This document shows positions 55,121 to 63,629 of a DNA stretch of 64,000 nt, in pieces. The position numbers were made by a program, and so were the translations under genes. Each line of letters begins with the position of its first letter. The stretch's first letter is position 1. The DNA is taken from NCBI GenBank assembly GCA_045642225.1, contig JAZUIN010000024.1, positions 138,804 through 202,803 on the forward strand. Reading direction: 5' to 3'. The notes beneath the pieces are model-generated. The model was not told the DNA's origin. It saw only the letters and a list, made by a program, of their open reading frames with translations, and made no database searches. The stretch is from RUG191 sp045642225. Lineage in GTDB: Bacteria > Bacillota > Clostridia > Lachnospirales > Lachnospiraceae.

Positions 55121-56626
55121 TTATTGGTTGTTAAATTTATCTGCTAATTTTACAAGTGTCTCATTTAACACTTCAAAGCACAAACCATATGTTTGAAGCG
55201 TACCACCATATGGATTTATTATTTCTAACTCATCTCCAACATATTTCGACAATACAAATGTATTACTTTCATTAGCATTTTCATATTTATCGATAATTTT
55301 CTTTCTATGTGCCTCTTCCATAGTAAGGATTATCGTTGTAGATGTTATGTCTTCTTCTTCTAATTGTTTTGTTGTAAATTCGCCTACTTCTACGCCATTA
55401 CTCGTCAAAACTGCTTCTACTTTAGGGTTTAAGGGTTCTGGGAAATGTACAAGCATCCCTCTCGACAAAACTTCTATTTCTCTATTTGTCTTCATTCCTT
55501 TTAAAATAGCTGCTGCCATTGGACTTCTTGCCGAACCGCTTTTTCCCACGAAAATCACTCGTGTCATAGTTCTAATATCAGCATCAACCACTTCATTACC
55601 CGCTGCACGAAGTAATCTATTCATAGTAGCTTGACCAATCCCACTATTATCAAAGCTTTCAGAATAGATAATATCTACATTTGTCTCATCAAATTCTCTC
55701 AAAACACTATATAAATTCTTAGCAATTTCGTCTTCATCATCTGCATTTCCAATAGATTTTATATAGTCAGCTATATATCGACTTTCGTTATCTGCTGTGG
55801 CTAGAACTCCACAAGATTTTCCTTCTTTACTCTGTATATCGATTTCTTTATTTATGAAATTTATTACATTATCAGTCGTACCTTCAACAACAATCAAATT
55901 AGCGTCTGGCGCATAATGCTTATATCTCATACCTGGCGCCTTAGGCTTAACCCCTGAATTATTATCTAATATTCCTGGATCTATCTCAACCTTTCCAAGC
56001 ACAGTCTCTAGCATATCTTTCGTTACTGCACCCGGCCTAAGAATTGTCGGCTCTTCAGAAGTCAAATCAACTATCGTAGACTCTAAACCTATTATTGCCT
56101 GTCCACCATCAATAATTGCATCTATTCTGCCAGTTAAATCCTTATATACATGTTCAGCCAACGTTGGACTTGGTTTGCCAGAAACATTTGCAGATGGAGC
56201 GGCAATCATACAGTTACTTTCGATTATCAAATCCCTTGCTATTTTGTTACTTGGCATTCTTATCGCCACTGTATCTAAACCACCTGTTGTTTCAGTTGGT
56301 ACTTTATCCGCTTTTTTCAAAACAATTGTTAGTGGTCCCGGCCAAAACGCTTCCGCTAATTCAAATAATTCTTGTGGTACATCTCTAGCAATTTCATTTA
56401 CCTGTTCAACATTTGCAATATGCACAATAAGTGGATTATCCGATGGTCTTCCTTTTGCTGCGTAAATGCGCTTACTAGATGTAGGATTTAATGCATCGCC
56501 CCCCAAGCCATAAACCGTCTCTGTTGGAAATGCAACTAGTCCACCTTCTCTAATCACGCTTGCCGCTTTCAAAAGCGATTTCTTACCCTCTTCAGTTTCG
56601 TCCACTTTCAACACAAGAGTTTCCAT
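55121..56626 (-). CDS. TsaC/Sua5 threonylcarbamoyl-AMP synthase fused to an inactive LMW-phosphatase domain
   Basis: 501 residues counted from the ATG at 56624-56626. Residues 1-340 are a long-form Sua5 (YwlC-like) enzyme that makes threonylcarbamoyl-AMP for tRNA t6A: KGR at 58-60, PSAN at 144-147, and the linker APGMRYKHYAP at 230-240. Residues 354-501 have the low-molecular-weight phosphatase (YwlE-like) fold, but the C-x5-R loop reads GKSGSAR: the nucleophilic Cys is Gly361, a second Cys position is Ala366, and Arg367 remains. The general-acid Asp of the DPF/DPY motif is Asn471 (NPYGG). Phosphatase chemistry should therefore be absent. In Bacillus ywlC and ywlE are neighbours ahead of atp, so this looks like an in-place fusion. 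The upstream ATG at 56635 lies in the -10 box. Confidence 0.9.
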   Translation of the reverse strand: METLVLKVDETEEGKKSLLKAASVIREGGLVAFPTETVYGLGGDALNPTSSKRIYAAKGRPSDNPLIVHIANVEQVNEIARDVPQELFELAEAFWPGPLTIVLKKADKVPTETTGGLDTVAIRMPSNKIARDLIIESNCMIAAPSANVSGKPSPTLAEHVYKDLTGRIDAIIDGGQAIIGLESTIVDLTSEEPTILRPGAVTKDMLETVLGKVEIDPGILDNNSGVKPKAPGMRYKHYAPDANLIVVEGTTDNVINFINKEIDIQSKEGKSCGVLATADNESRYIADYIKSIGNADDEDEIAKNLYSVLREFDETNVDIIYSESFDNSGIGQATMNRLLRAAGNEVVDADIRTMTRVIFVGKSGSARSPMAAAILKGMKTNREIEVLSRGMLVHFPEPLNPKVEAVLTSNGVEVGEFTTKQLEEEDITSTTIILTMEEAHRKKIIDKYENANESNTFVLSKYVGDELEIINPYGGTLQTYGLCFEVLNETLVKLADKFNNQ

Positions 56627-56633
56627 AGAAAAC

Positions 56634-56661
56634 ATTATACCACTTTTATGTCTAGTTTCAA
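56634..56661 (-). promoter_or_regulatory. Strong promoter giving a probable leaderless mRNA for the tsaC-comEB-atp operon
   Basis: Minus strand TTGAAA (56656-56661), a 16-nt spacer, TATAAT (56634-56639) with a TGG extension. The -10 ends 7 nt before the ATG at 56626, so transcription should begin at or beside the start codon, leaving no room for a Shine-Dalgarno. Confidence 0.75.
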
Positions 56662-56671
56662 TTAGAAACTA
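56653..56671. promoter_or_regulatory. Palindromic operator candidate over the -35 of the atp-operon promoter
   Basis: Perfect 7-bp inverted repeat TAGTTTC-AATTA-GAAACTA. It covers the -35 hexamer, so a bound dimeric regulator would block polymerase. No T-run follows, so it is not a terminator. Confidence 0.45.
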
Positions 56672-56692
56672 CTTATTCAAAATCGGGTACAC

Positions 56693-58432
56693 TTATTTTA
56701 CAGTCTTACCTATCATTTCCCATATGCCATCATCTTCTTGACCAAGTTTCCACCCTGAAACTCCAGCTAATCCCTTCTCCATTGCTAATTCGCACTTGTT
56801 AGTAAGAGATTTGTTATCTTCGATCCAAATCATGCTTTGTCCTGTTGGTGTATTCCACTCTGCATAATTTTGACATAATTCTTTATCCCAAGAAGCTACG
56901 GCATTGTTCTTGCTAAGGATTTCTTCTGTCTTCTTCATTGGGATTGCTTCGCTTGTTAGTATACCGTTATTATTAGTCCAAACTCTAGTATAGAATGGTA
57001 TTCCTAGAATTAATCTCTCTTTATCAACACCCAAATCAAGAAATGCCTTTATTCCACTTCTAACAAAATCTATTGATGCATTTGAACCAGCTTCCGGCGA
57101 ACCTGTCCAATGCTCATCGTATCCCATAAATATCAAGTAATCAGCGTATCTCTCTTGCATTTTAATATTATAATTTGATGAATTTGGAGAATAATCATCA
57201 ACAGATAGAACCATATTCTTCTCTTTGCACTTAATAGACAATTCCTTCAAAAATTCAACATAACCATCATACGCAGTCTTATCTATATCTTCTATATCCA
57301 CATTTATACCGTCAACTCCTAAGCTTGTTGCATTGTTCATTATGTTGTTAATAAGATTTTCTCTTGCAGATGTTACATTTAACAATGTATTTTCATCTAC
57401 ATCATGGTCCACATTTCCTACTAACGCCCATACTTTAATGCCATTACTATGACATGTTTCTACCGCTGATGCTGTACCATTGTTCGAAACTGCGCCTTTA
57501 TTATCCTTAATTTGTATCCAAGTAGGAGATATCACGTTCATCCCTGGTGCACTTGCAATTGTTTCTGAAATTGTTGCATTTCCTGCTGCATTTCCTACCT
57601 GATACCAACCCATTCTAATCTTTTCGTTGTACAAATTGTGAGTATATTTTACCTCTGGTAACGTTCTCTTGTTAGTAATTTTTTCTTTGTCTTCTAAATC
57701 ACTGTTTTTTACACATCCTCGTACGCCATCCTCTGATACAACAAGGCTCCATCTACCGTAATCCTCCACAAGAGTGACCTCTTCACCGTCTTTTGCATCC
57801 TTTAAAATTTTGCTTTTCACTCCGCCAAAGCGACGCATTTGAGTATCACCATCAATTTTCGCAATTGTTCTTTCTTTACCCGCTGGATGTATCACTACTC
57901 TATCTGGATCGGTTGTAAATGTATATGTAATATCTGCGGTTGCTTTAACAAATTCAAGCGCAATGTATGCAGTTTGATTCTCTTCAACAAATGGTTGATA
58001 ATCTACTGCTACTGCAACACCATTATTCAAATACTGATGCTCTGCACCCTTTGCTTTTACAGTGCCATTTGGTGTCGTAAAGCACACTACATGCTCTACA
58101 TTGTCATAAGCAAATACGTCGTCAACTATTTCATTAACAATGTCAACTTTTACATATGGCATTCCGTCTCTAACTATACCATTTATTGAATTCTTATCAG
58201 CATAGTACTCTTTGTCAGATAAAACTGCCATCTCACCCTCTTTAAGCTCATAATATTCATTTAATGTCATTCGCTCTGTTGAAGGCCTATTTCTCACAAC
58301 GTAAAATACTATACCTACAACGATTAATACCACCAATAATATTAATAGTATTAAAAACTTTTTATCTTTAAATAATTTATTTTTTAATACGCTCTCTTTT
58401 CTTTTATATGAACCTATTTTCTTATTAGACAT
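56693..58432 (-). CDS. Membrane-anchored GH18 glycoside hydrolase with SH3 domain
   Basis: 579 residues. Short basic cytoplasmic tail, one membrane helix (about 26-47), an outer segment of about 140 residues without a clear family, a bacterial SH3-like domain near 195-248 (around DYGRWSLVV), and a C-terminal GH18 barrel from about 268. The catalytic motif is D374-G-I-N-V-D379-I-E381, all acids present. MGYDEHWTGSPEAGS and LGIPFYTRVW agree with the YaaH/SleL-like branch of spore and peptidoglycan hydrolases. It probably trims N-acetylglucosamine-containing wall polymers at the cell surface. CAGGAGG precedes the ATG. Confidence 0.88.
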   Translation of the reverse strand: MSNKKIGSYKRKESVLKNKLFKDKKFLILLILLVVLIVVGIVFYVVRNRPSTERMTLNEYYELKEGEMAVLSDKEYYADKNSINGIVRDGMPYVKVDIVNEIVDDVFAYDNVEHVVCFTTPNGTVKAKGAEHQYLNNGVAVAVDYQPFVEENQTAYIALEFVKATADITYTFTTDPDRVVIHPAGKERTIAKIDGDTQMRRFGGVKSKILKDAKDGEEVTLVEDYGRWSLVVSEDGVRGCVKNSDLEDKEKITNKRTLPEVKYTHNLYNEKIRMGWYQVGNAAGNATISETIASAPGMNVISPTWIQIKDNKGAVSNNGTASAVETCHSNGIKVWALVGNVDHDVDENTLLNVTSARENLINNIMNNATSLGVDGINVDIEDIDKTAYDGYVEFLKELSIKCKEKNMVLSVDDYSPNSSNYNIKMQERYADYLIFMGYDEHWTGSPEAGSNASIDFVRSGIKAFLDLGVDKERLILGIPFYTRVWTNNNGILTSEAIPMKKTEEILSKNNAVASWDKELCQNYAEWNTPTGQSMIWIEDNKSLTNKCELAMEKGLAGVSGWKLGQEDDGIWEMIGKTVK

Positions 58433-58464
58433 TTTGACCTCCTGAGAATCTGCAATTTGCTGAT

Positions 58465-58473
58465 ATTATATCA
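58465..58473 (-). promoter_or_regulatory. Extended -10 promoter for the GH18 gene
   Basis: Minus strand TGATATAAT: consensus -10 (58465-58470) with TGn. The -35 is poor. It lies about 33 nt upstream of the ATG. Confidence 0.6.
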
Positions 58474-58554
58474 TAATTATTTCCATTCAAAAACTATTTT
58501 TCTCACTAACACTTTACTGACGCTTCTACTGTTTCCCTATGCTATTTCTACAAC

Positions 58555-58584
58555 TAAAAAAGAGACGGCAATGAATGCCGCCTC
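58555..58584 (-). terminator. Rho-independent terminator of the surface-protein gene
   Basis: Stem GAGGCGGCA/TGCCGTCTC (one mismatch) with a 5-nt loop and six T after it on the minus strand, 12 nt past the stop codon. Confidence 0.85.
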
Positions 58585-58596
58585 GTGTGTAATATA

Positions 58597-61533
58597 TTAG
58601 TTATTATTCTTTCTAATTCTGCTATAAATTACAGTTCCAGTCAAAGCCATACTACTAAATGTTGTTACCAAAATTAGTACCCAAAGCATAACACTATCCT
58701 CTTCTCCTGTTTTTGGACTATTCAAAGCTGTTGATTTTATAGAATTTGTGTTACTTTTCACAACAGGTGCATTATCCGTATGACTTGAATTTCCAAGCGT
58801 ATTTGCTGGTGTAGGTGGTGTTGGTACAGGTGGGTTTGGTTCTGGTGGTGTTGGTGGATTTTCATTTTTGGTCCATTTTGCGTATAACACTACATTTCCT
58901 GTAACTGCACTTTCAAAATCATATAGCGTCTGACATGTTGAATCTGTATACCAGCCTCCAAATGTGAATCCTTCTGCCGTTGGATCTGCTGGTCTTGTTG
59001 CCTTATTTCCATTCTCAATTGTCTGTCCTGCAATTTGTACGCCATGCCCATTCATATTAAAACCAACAGTATAATATATTGGTTCTGGTGGTGCTGGTGG
59101 TTCGTTTTGTGTCCATTTAGCGTATAACACTACATTTCCTGTAACTGCATTTTCGAAGTTATATAATGTCTCACATGTCGCATCTGTATACCAACCTCCA
59201 AATGTGAATCCTTCTGCTGTTGGATCCGCTGGTCTTGTTGCCTTATTTCCATTCTCAATTGTCTGTCCTGCAATTTGTTCACCATGCCCATTCATATTAA
59301 AACCAACAGTATAATATATTGGTTCTGGTGGTGTTGGTGGTTCGTTTTGTGTCCACTTTGCAAACAATACTACATTTCCTGTAACTGCATTTTCAAAGTT
59401 ATATAATGTCTCACATGTCGCATCTGTATACCAGCCTCCAAACGTGAATCCTTCTGCTGTTGGATCCGCTGGTCTTGTTGCCTTATTTCCGCTTTCAACC
59501 GTCTCACCAGTGATTTGTTCGCCATGTCCGTTCATGTTGTAATTAACTGTGTAATACACTGGTGCCGGTGGTTCATTTTTTGTCCACTTTGCATATAGTA
59601 CTACATTTCCTGTAACTGCACTGTTAAAATCATATAGTGTCTGACATGCTGAATCTGTATACCAGCCTCCAAATGTGAATCCTTCTGCTGTTGGATCTGC
59701 TGGTCTTGTTGCTTTATTTCCATTCTCAATAGTCTGTCCTGTAATCTGTGTACCATGTCCATTCATGTTGTAATTAACTGTATAATAAGTATCCCACATT
59801 GCATACAAAGTAGTATTTTCTGTAATATTAAATGTATCACCAGGAGCATACTTAGTGCCGCTACCATCTGGACGTGTATTCCATCCTTTAAAGAAATGTC
59901 CTTCCCAAGCCATTGTACCAGCATCCTTTACGGTAACTATGTCTCCATCATTATAATCTGTATCATCTATCTGACTTCCTGTTACAGAATCATTACCATT
60001 ATCATACTTTACATTCCAAGTATCTTCTTTTACACCTGCTGCCACTAGCGCAATGTAAGCTTTCAATCCTTCATTTGGATATATACCTGTAACATTACTT
60101 ATAGGATCAAAACGTTCATTCTGATAATCATAATGCCAATTTGTAATCCTGTACGAATTGCCTGATGAATCTAAATAAGCCTTACCCATTGCACCAGCAA
60201 TTGGCAAAACTATCTTATCACCCAACAACTCTGGTGCATAAATATCTGCACCAGCTATACTTGCTTTGTTCTGATAAATCGAACCCTGTATCTCAAGCTT
60301 ATCTAACTCTTGCAAAGCGCTTCCAGAAGCGCTTTCATATATACCACCGCCTCTAGTTGCTTCGTTCAACGCAATTTCAACATGCTCTCCTATGTATATA
60401 TTTGACGCTCTAATCGTCATAAGCGCTCCACCATACCGAGACGCTTTATTTCTAAGAAGCTTAACATTATCTAATATTGCTAACTTCGAACCTGCTTTAT
60501 CAATATAACTATTACCGCTAAGCTCTATCGCTCCACCATTTGAAGATTCATTATCTGAAATAACTGTACTACCCTTCAAAGTACAATCAGCAGAAGTATA
60601 TAAAAGCATAGCTCCACCACACGTTAAGGCATAATTTTCTTTAATAACAGAATCTGTTATTGTACACACACCCCATCTTTGAGTAATACCGCCGCCTCCT
60701 TCAAGAGCATAATTACCAACAAATTGTGAATTAGTTATTTTTGAATCACATGAAGCTAAAAACAACGCTCCACCTGTATTAGCATCTGTACCATATGATG
60801 CACACCCCGTAATAAGAGTATCATTCATATTAAAACGTATTTTTTTGTCATTATCGTAATTCAAGCAATTAATACCACCAGACTCTGATATAGTATTCCC
60901 ACCTGATGAACAATTTCTAATAACCGCTCCATTCACATTCACTTCTTTATTGTCATTATTATAATTTTCACAACACACTGCTCCCGCAGAATAAACCACC
61001 GACATTGATGTGTCTCTATATGTATTACAATTTTGAATAACTGTTCCTTCATTTAAATTAAGAGTAACATTAACCAAACCACCAAAAACTAAAAGTGCCT
61101 CTATAGCTGGTGTATTTGCATCAGTTCTAGTATTCGCAGAATTCCAATCAGATTCTGATGTACTCCATTTCGCTCCTCCATCTAAAATTATATTTTTAAA
61201 GCTAACGTTGATTTGAGGACCTTGATTATTTACACCGCCAAATATCCTACCTCTATTTACAGCAGTATTTCTAGATATAACCTCTGAACCCGTAGCACCT
61301 TCAATATTTATACTCTTATCAAATACAATCGCTGTATCAACTGTACAATCTCGTGTTACAACAATCGTATCACCGTCCGAAGCATCATTTACAGCTTCGG
61401 CTAATGTTTCATATTCAACGTTAGTCCTTCGGTTACGACATACACTATTTGAAGCAAAAGCCTCTGTCGGCACAAGCGACCAACACAACACTAACACTAG
61501 CAACAAACTTAATATTCTTTTTAACCTCTTCAT
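58597..61533 (-). CDS. Sortase-anchored surface protein: beta-helix region plus InlB-type repeats
   Basis: 978 residues. Signal peptide 1-28 (cleavage after AFA). Residues about 40-470 contain polymorphic repeats with GGA-type turns (GGALFLAS, GGGITQ, GGAMLLY, GGAIELS), as in right-handed beta-helix adhesins. Residues about 500-900 hold five Listeria/Bacteroides-type repeats (GGWYTD, AKWT), the last four nearly identical. A Pro-rich spacer leads to the sorting signal SPKTG (939-943), a membrane helix and the tail RIRKNNN. SPKTG in place of LPXTG implies a sortase of matching specificity, not encoded here. AGGAGG precedes the ATG. It likely acts as an adhesin or wall-surface protein; ligand unknown. 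Confidence 0.9.
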   Translation of the reverse strand: MKRLKRILSLLLVLVLCWSLVPTEAFASNSVCRNRRTNVEYETLAEAVNDASDGDTIVVTRDCTVDTAIVFDKSINIEGATGSEVISRNTAVNRGRIFGGVNNQGPQINVSFKNIILDGGAKWSTSESDWNSANTRTDANTPAIEALLVFGGLVNVTLNLNEGTVIQNCNTYRDTSMSVVYSAGAVCCENYNNDNKEVNVNGAVIRNCSSGGNTISESGGINCLNYDNDKKIRFNMNDTLITGCASYGTDANTGGALFLASCDSKITNSQFVGNYALEGGGGITQRWGVCTITDSVIKENYALTCGGAMLLYTSADCTLKGSTVISDNESSNGGAIELSGNSYIDKAGSKLAILDNVKLLRNKASRYGGALMTIRASNIYIGEHVEIALNEATRGGGIYESASGSALQELDKLEIQGSIYQNKASIAGADIYAPELLGDKIVLPIAGAMGKAYLDSSGNSYRITNWHYDYQNERFDPISNVTGIYPNEGLKAYIALVAAGVKEDTWNVKYDNGNDSVTGSQIDDTDYNDGDIVTVKDAGTMAWEGHFFKGWNTRPDGSGTKYAPGDTFNITENTTLYAMWDTYYTVNYNMNGHGTQITGQTIENGNKATRPADPTAEGFTFGGWYTDSACQTLYDFNSAVTGNVVLYAKWTKNEPPAPVYYTVNYNMNGHGEQITGETVESGNKATRPADPTAEGFTFGGWYTDATCETLYNFENAVTGNVVLFAKWTQNEPPTPPEPIYYTVGFNMNGHGEQIAGQTIENGNKATRPADPTAEGFTFGGWYTDATCETLYNFENAVTGNVVLYAKWTQNEPPAPPEPIYYTVGFNMNGHGVQIAGQTIENGNKATRPADPTAEGFTFGGWYTDSTCQTLYDFESAVTGNVVLYAKWTKNENPPTPPEPNPPVPTPPTPANTLGNSSHTDNAPVVKSNTNSIKSTALNSPKTGEEDSVMLWVLILVTTFSSMALTGTVIYSRIRKNNN
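58871..59770 (-). repeat. Four near-identical 231-240-bp coding repeats
   Basis: Unit starts at 58871, 59111, 59351 and 59582 (periods 240, 240, 231). They encode InlB-type repeats and stay in frame. Their high identity suggests recent duplication and possible copy-number change. Confidence 0.9.
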
Positions 61534-61563
61534 AATTATTCCTCCTAAGTAGACTATATATTT

Positions 61564-61626
61564 GTCACATTATCTAAAACGATTTGTGACTATTTTATAT
61601 TCTCCTAGCTAACGCTATACTAACGC
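61564..61626 (-). promoter_or_regulatory. Inverted and direct repeats upstream of the surface-protein gene
   Basis: GTCACA (61564-61569) and TGTGAC (61585-61590) are an inverted repeat with a 15-nt spacer. Two exact CTAACGC heptamers start 11 nt apart (61609 and 61620), a spacing seen in OmpR/PhoB-type regulator sites. The promoter itself is not obvious. Confidence 0.4.
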
Positions 61627-61674
61627 CTATGGTTGAGGTTTCGTTTTTACACACAAACAACTCACATCCAAACG

Positions 61675-61708
61675 CAAAAAAGCCGCCTAGACATACTCTA
61701 GACGGCTT
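61675..61708 (-). terminator. Rho-independent terminator of the kinase/P-loop operon
   Basis: Stem AAGCCGTCTAGA/TCTAGGCGGCTT (one mismatch), loop of five, and six T after it on the minus strand. Confidence 0.85.
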
Positions 61709-61731
61709 ATCTTATCTGGAAACAGTTTTTT

Positions 61732-61791
61732 GTGAATCATGCAAATATTAGGGTCTCAATAAATTTATATATGATATAACCTATGATTCAC
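61732..61791. repeat. Perfect 9-bp inverted repeat with 42-nt spacer
   Basis: GTGAATCAT (61732-61740) and ATGATTCAC (61783-61791), located between the stop of the small P-loop-like gene and its terminator. It could fold as a large hairpin in the 3' untranslated region. Role unknown. Confidence 0.5.
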
Positions 61792-61819
61792 CTAACGTTC
61801 TCCTTTCTCTAATTTGTAA

Positions 61820-62374
61820 TTAAGCAGCCAAAAATTTCCTAAAGAAAAACATATTATCCTTGCTTAATTTGTCAGGATTCGGTATATATGGTGCTTCTTT
61901 AACCTCTTTACTGTAATTTGCCATATGCCATACCTTCATCGCAGAATTTAATACAAATACTAAGACTTCCACTTCTACCATGTTCGTATTAAAAAAATTA
62001 TATGTTTTACTATATTTTCGTCTGCGATAAGGTGCTAAAGAGGCTAGAAATATTCTTCTCGTACATTCTTTAAAAACCTGAAAATAATCATGGCTCATTT
62101 CCAAATCAGTTGTGAAATCACAAACTATTACATCATAGCTAAGAAGTCCTATTTCTTTAGCCTCATCTGAAGATACTGCTGGGAAAATGTCTACACTACC
62201 TCTTCTAAATCCAACCATCGGACCAGAAAGCACTGTATCTCTTGTAGTAAGATCACTTATTCCGTCATCACCCATTTCTAGAAACGCAACTTTTTCCTTT
62301 AGAACACTTCCACAGAAGTTAGCAAGTGCTAACGAAAAACAAGTTCCACCTATTCCATACACACCATATATCAT
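61820..62374 (-). CDS. Small MinD/ParA-like P-loop protein with degenerate Walker A
   Basis: 184 residues from the ATG at 62372-62374; the frame extends to an upstream TTG that overlaps the kinase gene. The N-terminus YGVYGIGGTCFSLALANF has the position and pattern of a deviant Walker A of the MinD/ParA/CpaE family but lacks the signature Lys. VAFLEMGDDG and YDVIVCDF resemble the following switch and Walker B strands. The rest is not recognised. It follows the kinase fusion by 13 nt and probably works with it. ATP binding is doubtful; it could be a localisation or scaffold protein. Confidence 0.65.
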   Translation of the reverse strand: MIYGVYGIGGTCFSLALANFCGSVLKEKVAFLEMGDDGISDLTTRDTVLSGPMVGFRRGSVDIFPAVSSDEAKEIGLLSYDVIVCDFTTDLEMSHDYFQVFKECTRRIFLASLAPYRRRKYSKTYNFFNTNMVEVEVLVFVLNSAMKVWHMANYSKEVKEAPYIPNPDKLSKDNMFFFRKFLAA

Positions 62375-62387
62375 TTTTTGCTTTCTT

Positions 62388-63629
62388 TTAAAAATTCTTC
62401 TCGCCAAGTATCTCTTTCCTCCAAATCCTGTTAAACAATTTTGTCTTTTTTCTTGTTATAGAAAATGGATCCGAGTCTAGCGGAAATGCATATATCTTCT
62501 TTCCCAATGCTTTTGCTAACACTGCTCCTGTACCTGTCTGACGTGGATTTATAATTACAACAGTATCTTTATCATATGCAACATCTAACAATTCATTAGA
62601 TTTAAACACTCTTGAAGACTGAACATATATAACAATGTCCGCATTTAACGCAGCATCAACATTTGTTCCACAATCAAATACCTTTAATTCCTTTGGCATA
62701 GCTTGTTTTTTTGTACTTTGCGTAATATATTCACCCGCAAAACAACCGTGGTATAATCTATCCTCTTTTAATTTGAAGGTATTATCTCCTGCGTACATTT
62801 TCTCTAAATTGTTATCTTGCGACTTATCTATATAAATGCTTTTAACACCTATATTGTTAAGAAAACAATTTAAAGCTACACTAATGTGCGTTACTCCTAC
62901 TCCGATATCATTTCCTACAACTGCTATTTTCACATTAAGATGTTTCTTTTCATTATTTTTTGAATATAATTTCTTCCATTCTTCTAAATAATAAAAAGCC
63001 TCTTTCTCCTGCTTTCTATGATTTATCAAATGTTCTATTCTTATATTCCGTTTTTCTTCTGACTTATCATATAATCGTCTCAAAAGCTCCTTCGTGCTGT
63101 AAATATCGTTTTCTAAAACACATTCTCCAGCAAGCTGTCGCGACGAGCTATACGATATTGTTCCAAAAGCTGTTTTTTCCACTGAATCTTTCAAAAAGGT
63201 AGCTATGCCATAATCAATTACAACTATTCTATCCCCAATCATTACATTTTCAAGCTTCATATCCTGATAACATATAGGACACTCTCTAGAATGTAAATAA
63301 TTAAGCACATCAAATATTGCTATTGCTATCTCCATCAAAAGGGTATGTGAAATATGATACAGATTAACATAATCTGCCAACGAATGACCTCTAATATATT
63401 CCTCAACAATGTAGAAATATTTCTCATCTTCTTCCAAGTCGAACATTATGGGAATATTAGGATGTCTAAGATTTAAGAGAATTTCAGCTTCTCTTATGCT
63501 TTGATTAGTCTTGTCCTTCGGGATTCTCTTTACAATTCGATCCTCCCCAAGACTTTTGTGTCTCACAAGTATAACTACGCTGGCTGCTGACTCATAAATG
63601 ATCTTGCGTTCTTCATACTTACTTGACAA
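62388..63629 (-). CDS. Ser/Thr protein kinase fused to a MinD/ParA-like P-loop domain
   Basis: 413 residues if begun at the TTG 63627-63629. Residues 10-185 are a Hanks-type kinase: Lys34 (VKR), a Glu near 47, the catalytic loop YQDMKLEN (121-128) with Asp123, Lys125 and Asn128, and DYG (139-141) for DFG. The glycine loop is degenerate. Residues 232-413 look like a MinD/ParA NTPase: KIAVVGNDIGVGVTH (234-248) lacks the Walker lysine, IYID and KVFDCG follow. No membrane segment or PASTA repeats. The TTG has a poorly spaced ribosome site; an ATT at 63645-63647 would fit AAAGGGG better. It may regulate or position a surface machine; the target is unknown. Confidence 0.75.
   Translation of the reverse strand: MSSKYEERKIIYESAASVVILVRHKSLGEDRIVKRIPKDKTNQSIREAEILLNLRHPNIPIMFDLEEDEKYFYIVEEYIRGHSLADYVNLYHISHTLLMEIAIAIFDVLNYLHSRECPICYQDMKLENVMIGDRIVVIDYGIATFLKDSVEKTAFGTISYSSSRQLAGECVLENDIYSTKELLRRLYDKSEEKRNIRIEHLINHRKQEKEAFYYLEEWKKLYSKNNEKKHLNVKIAVVGNDIGVGVTHISVALNCFLNNIGVKSIYIDKSQDNNLEKMYAGDNTFKLKEDRLYHGCFAGEYITQSTKKQAMPKELKVFDCGTNVDAALNADIVIYVQSSRVFKSNELLDVAYDKDTVVIINPRQTGTGAVLAKALGKKIYAFPLDSDPFSITRKKTKLFNRIWRKEILGEKNF

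Noticed and set aside
57839..58189. 116-residue plus-strand frame opposite the GH18 gene
   Set aside because: Cys/Ile/Asn-rich shadow translation without start signal.
58871..59770. The 240-bp repeats as intergenic or mobile repeats
   Set aside because: They stay in frame and encode recognisable InlB-type domains of one protein.
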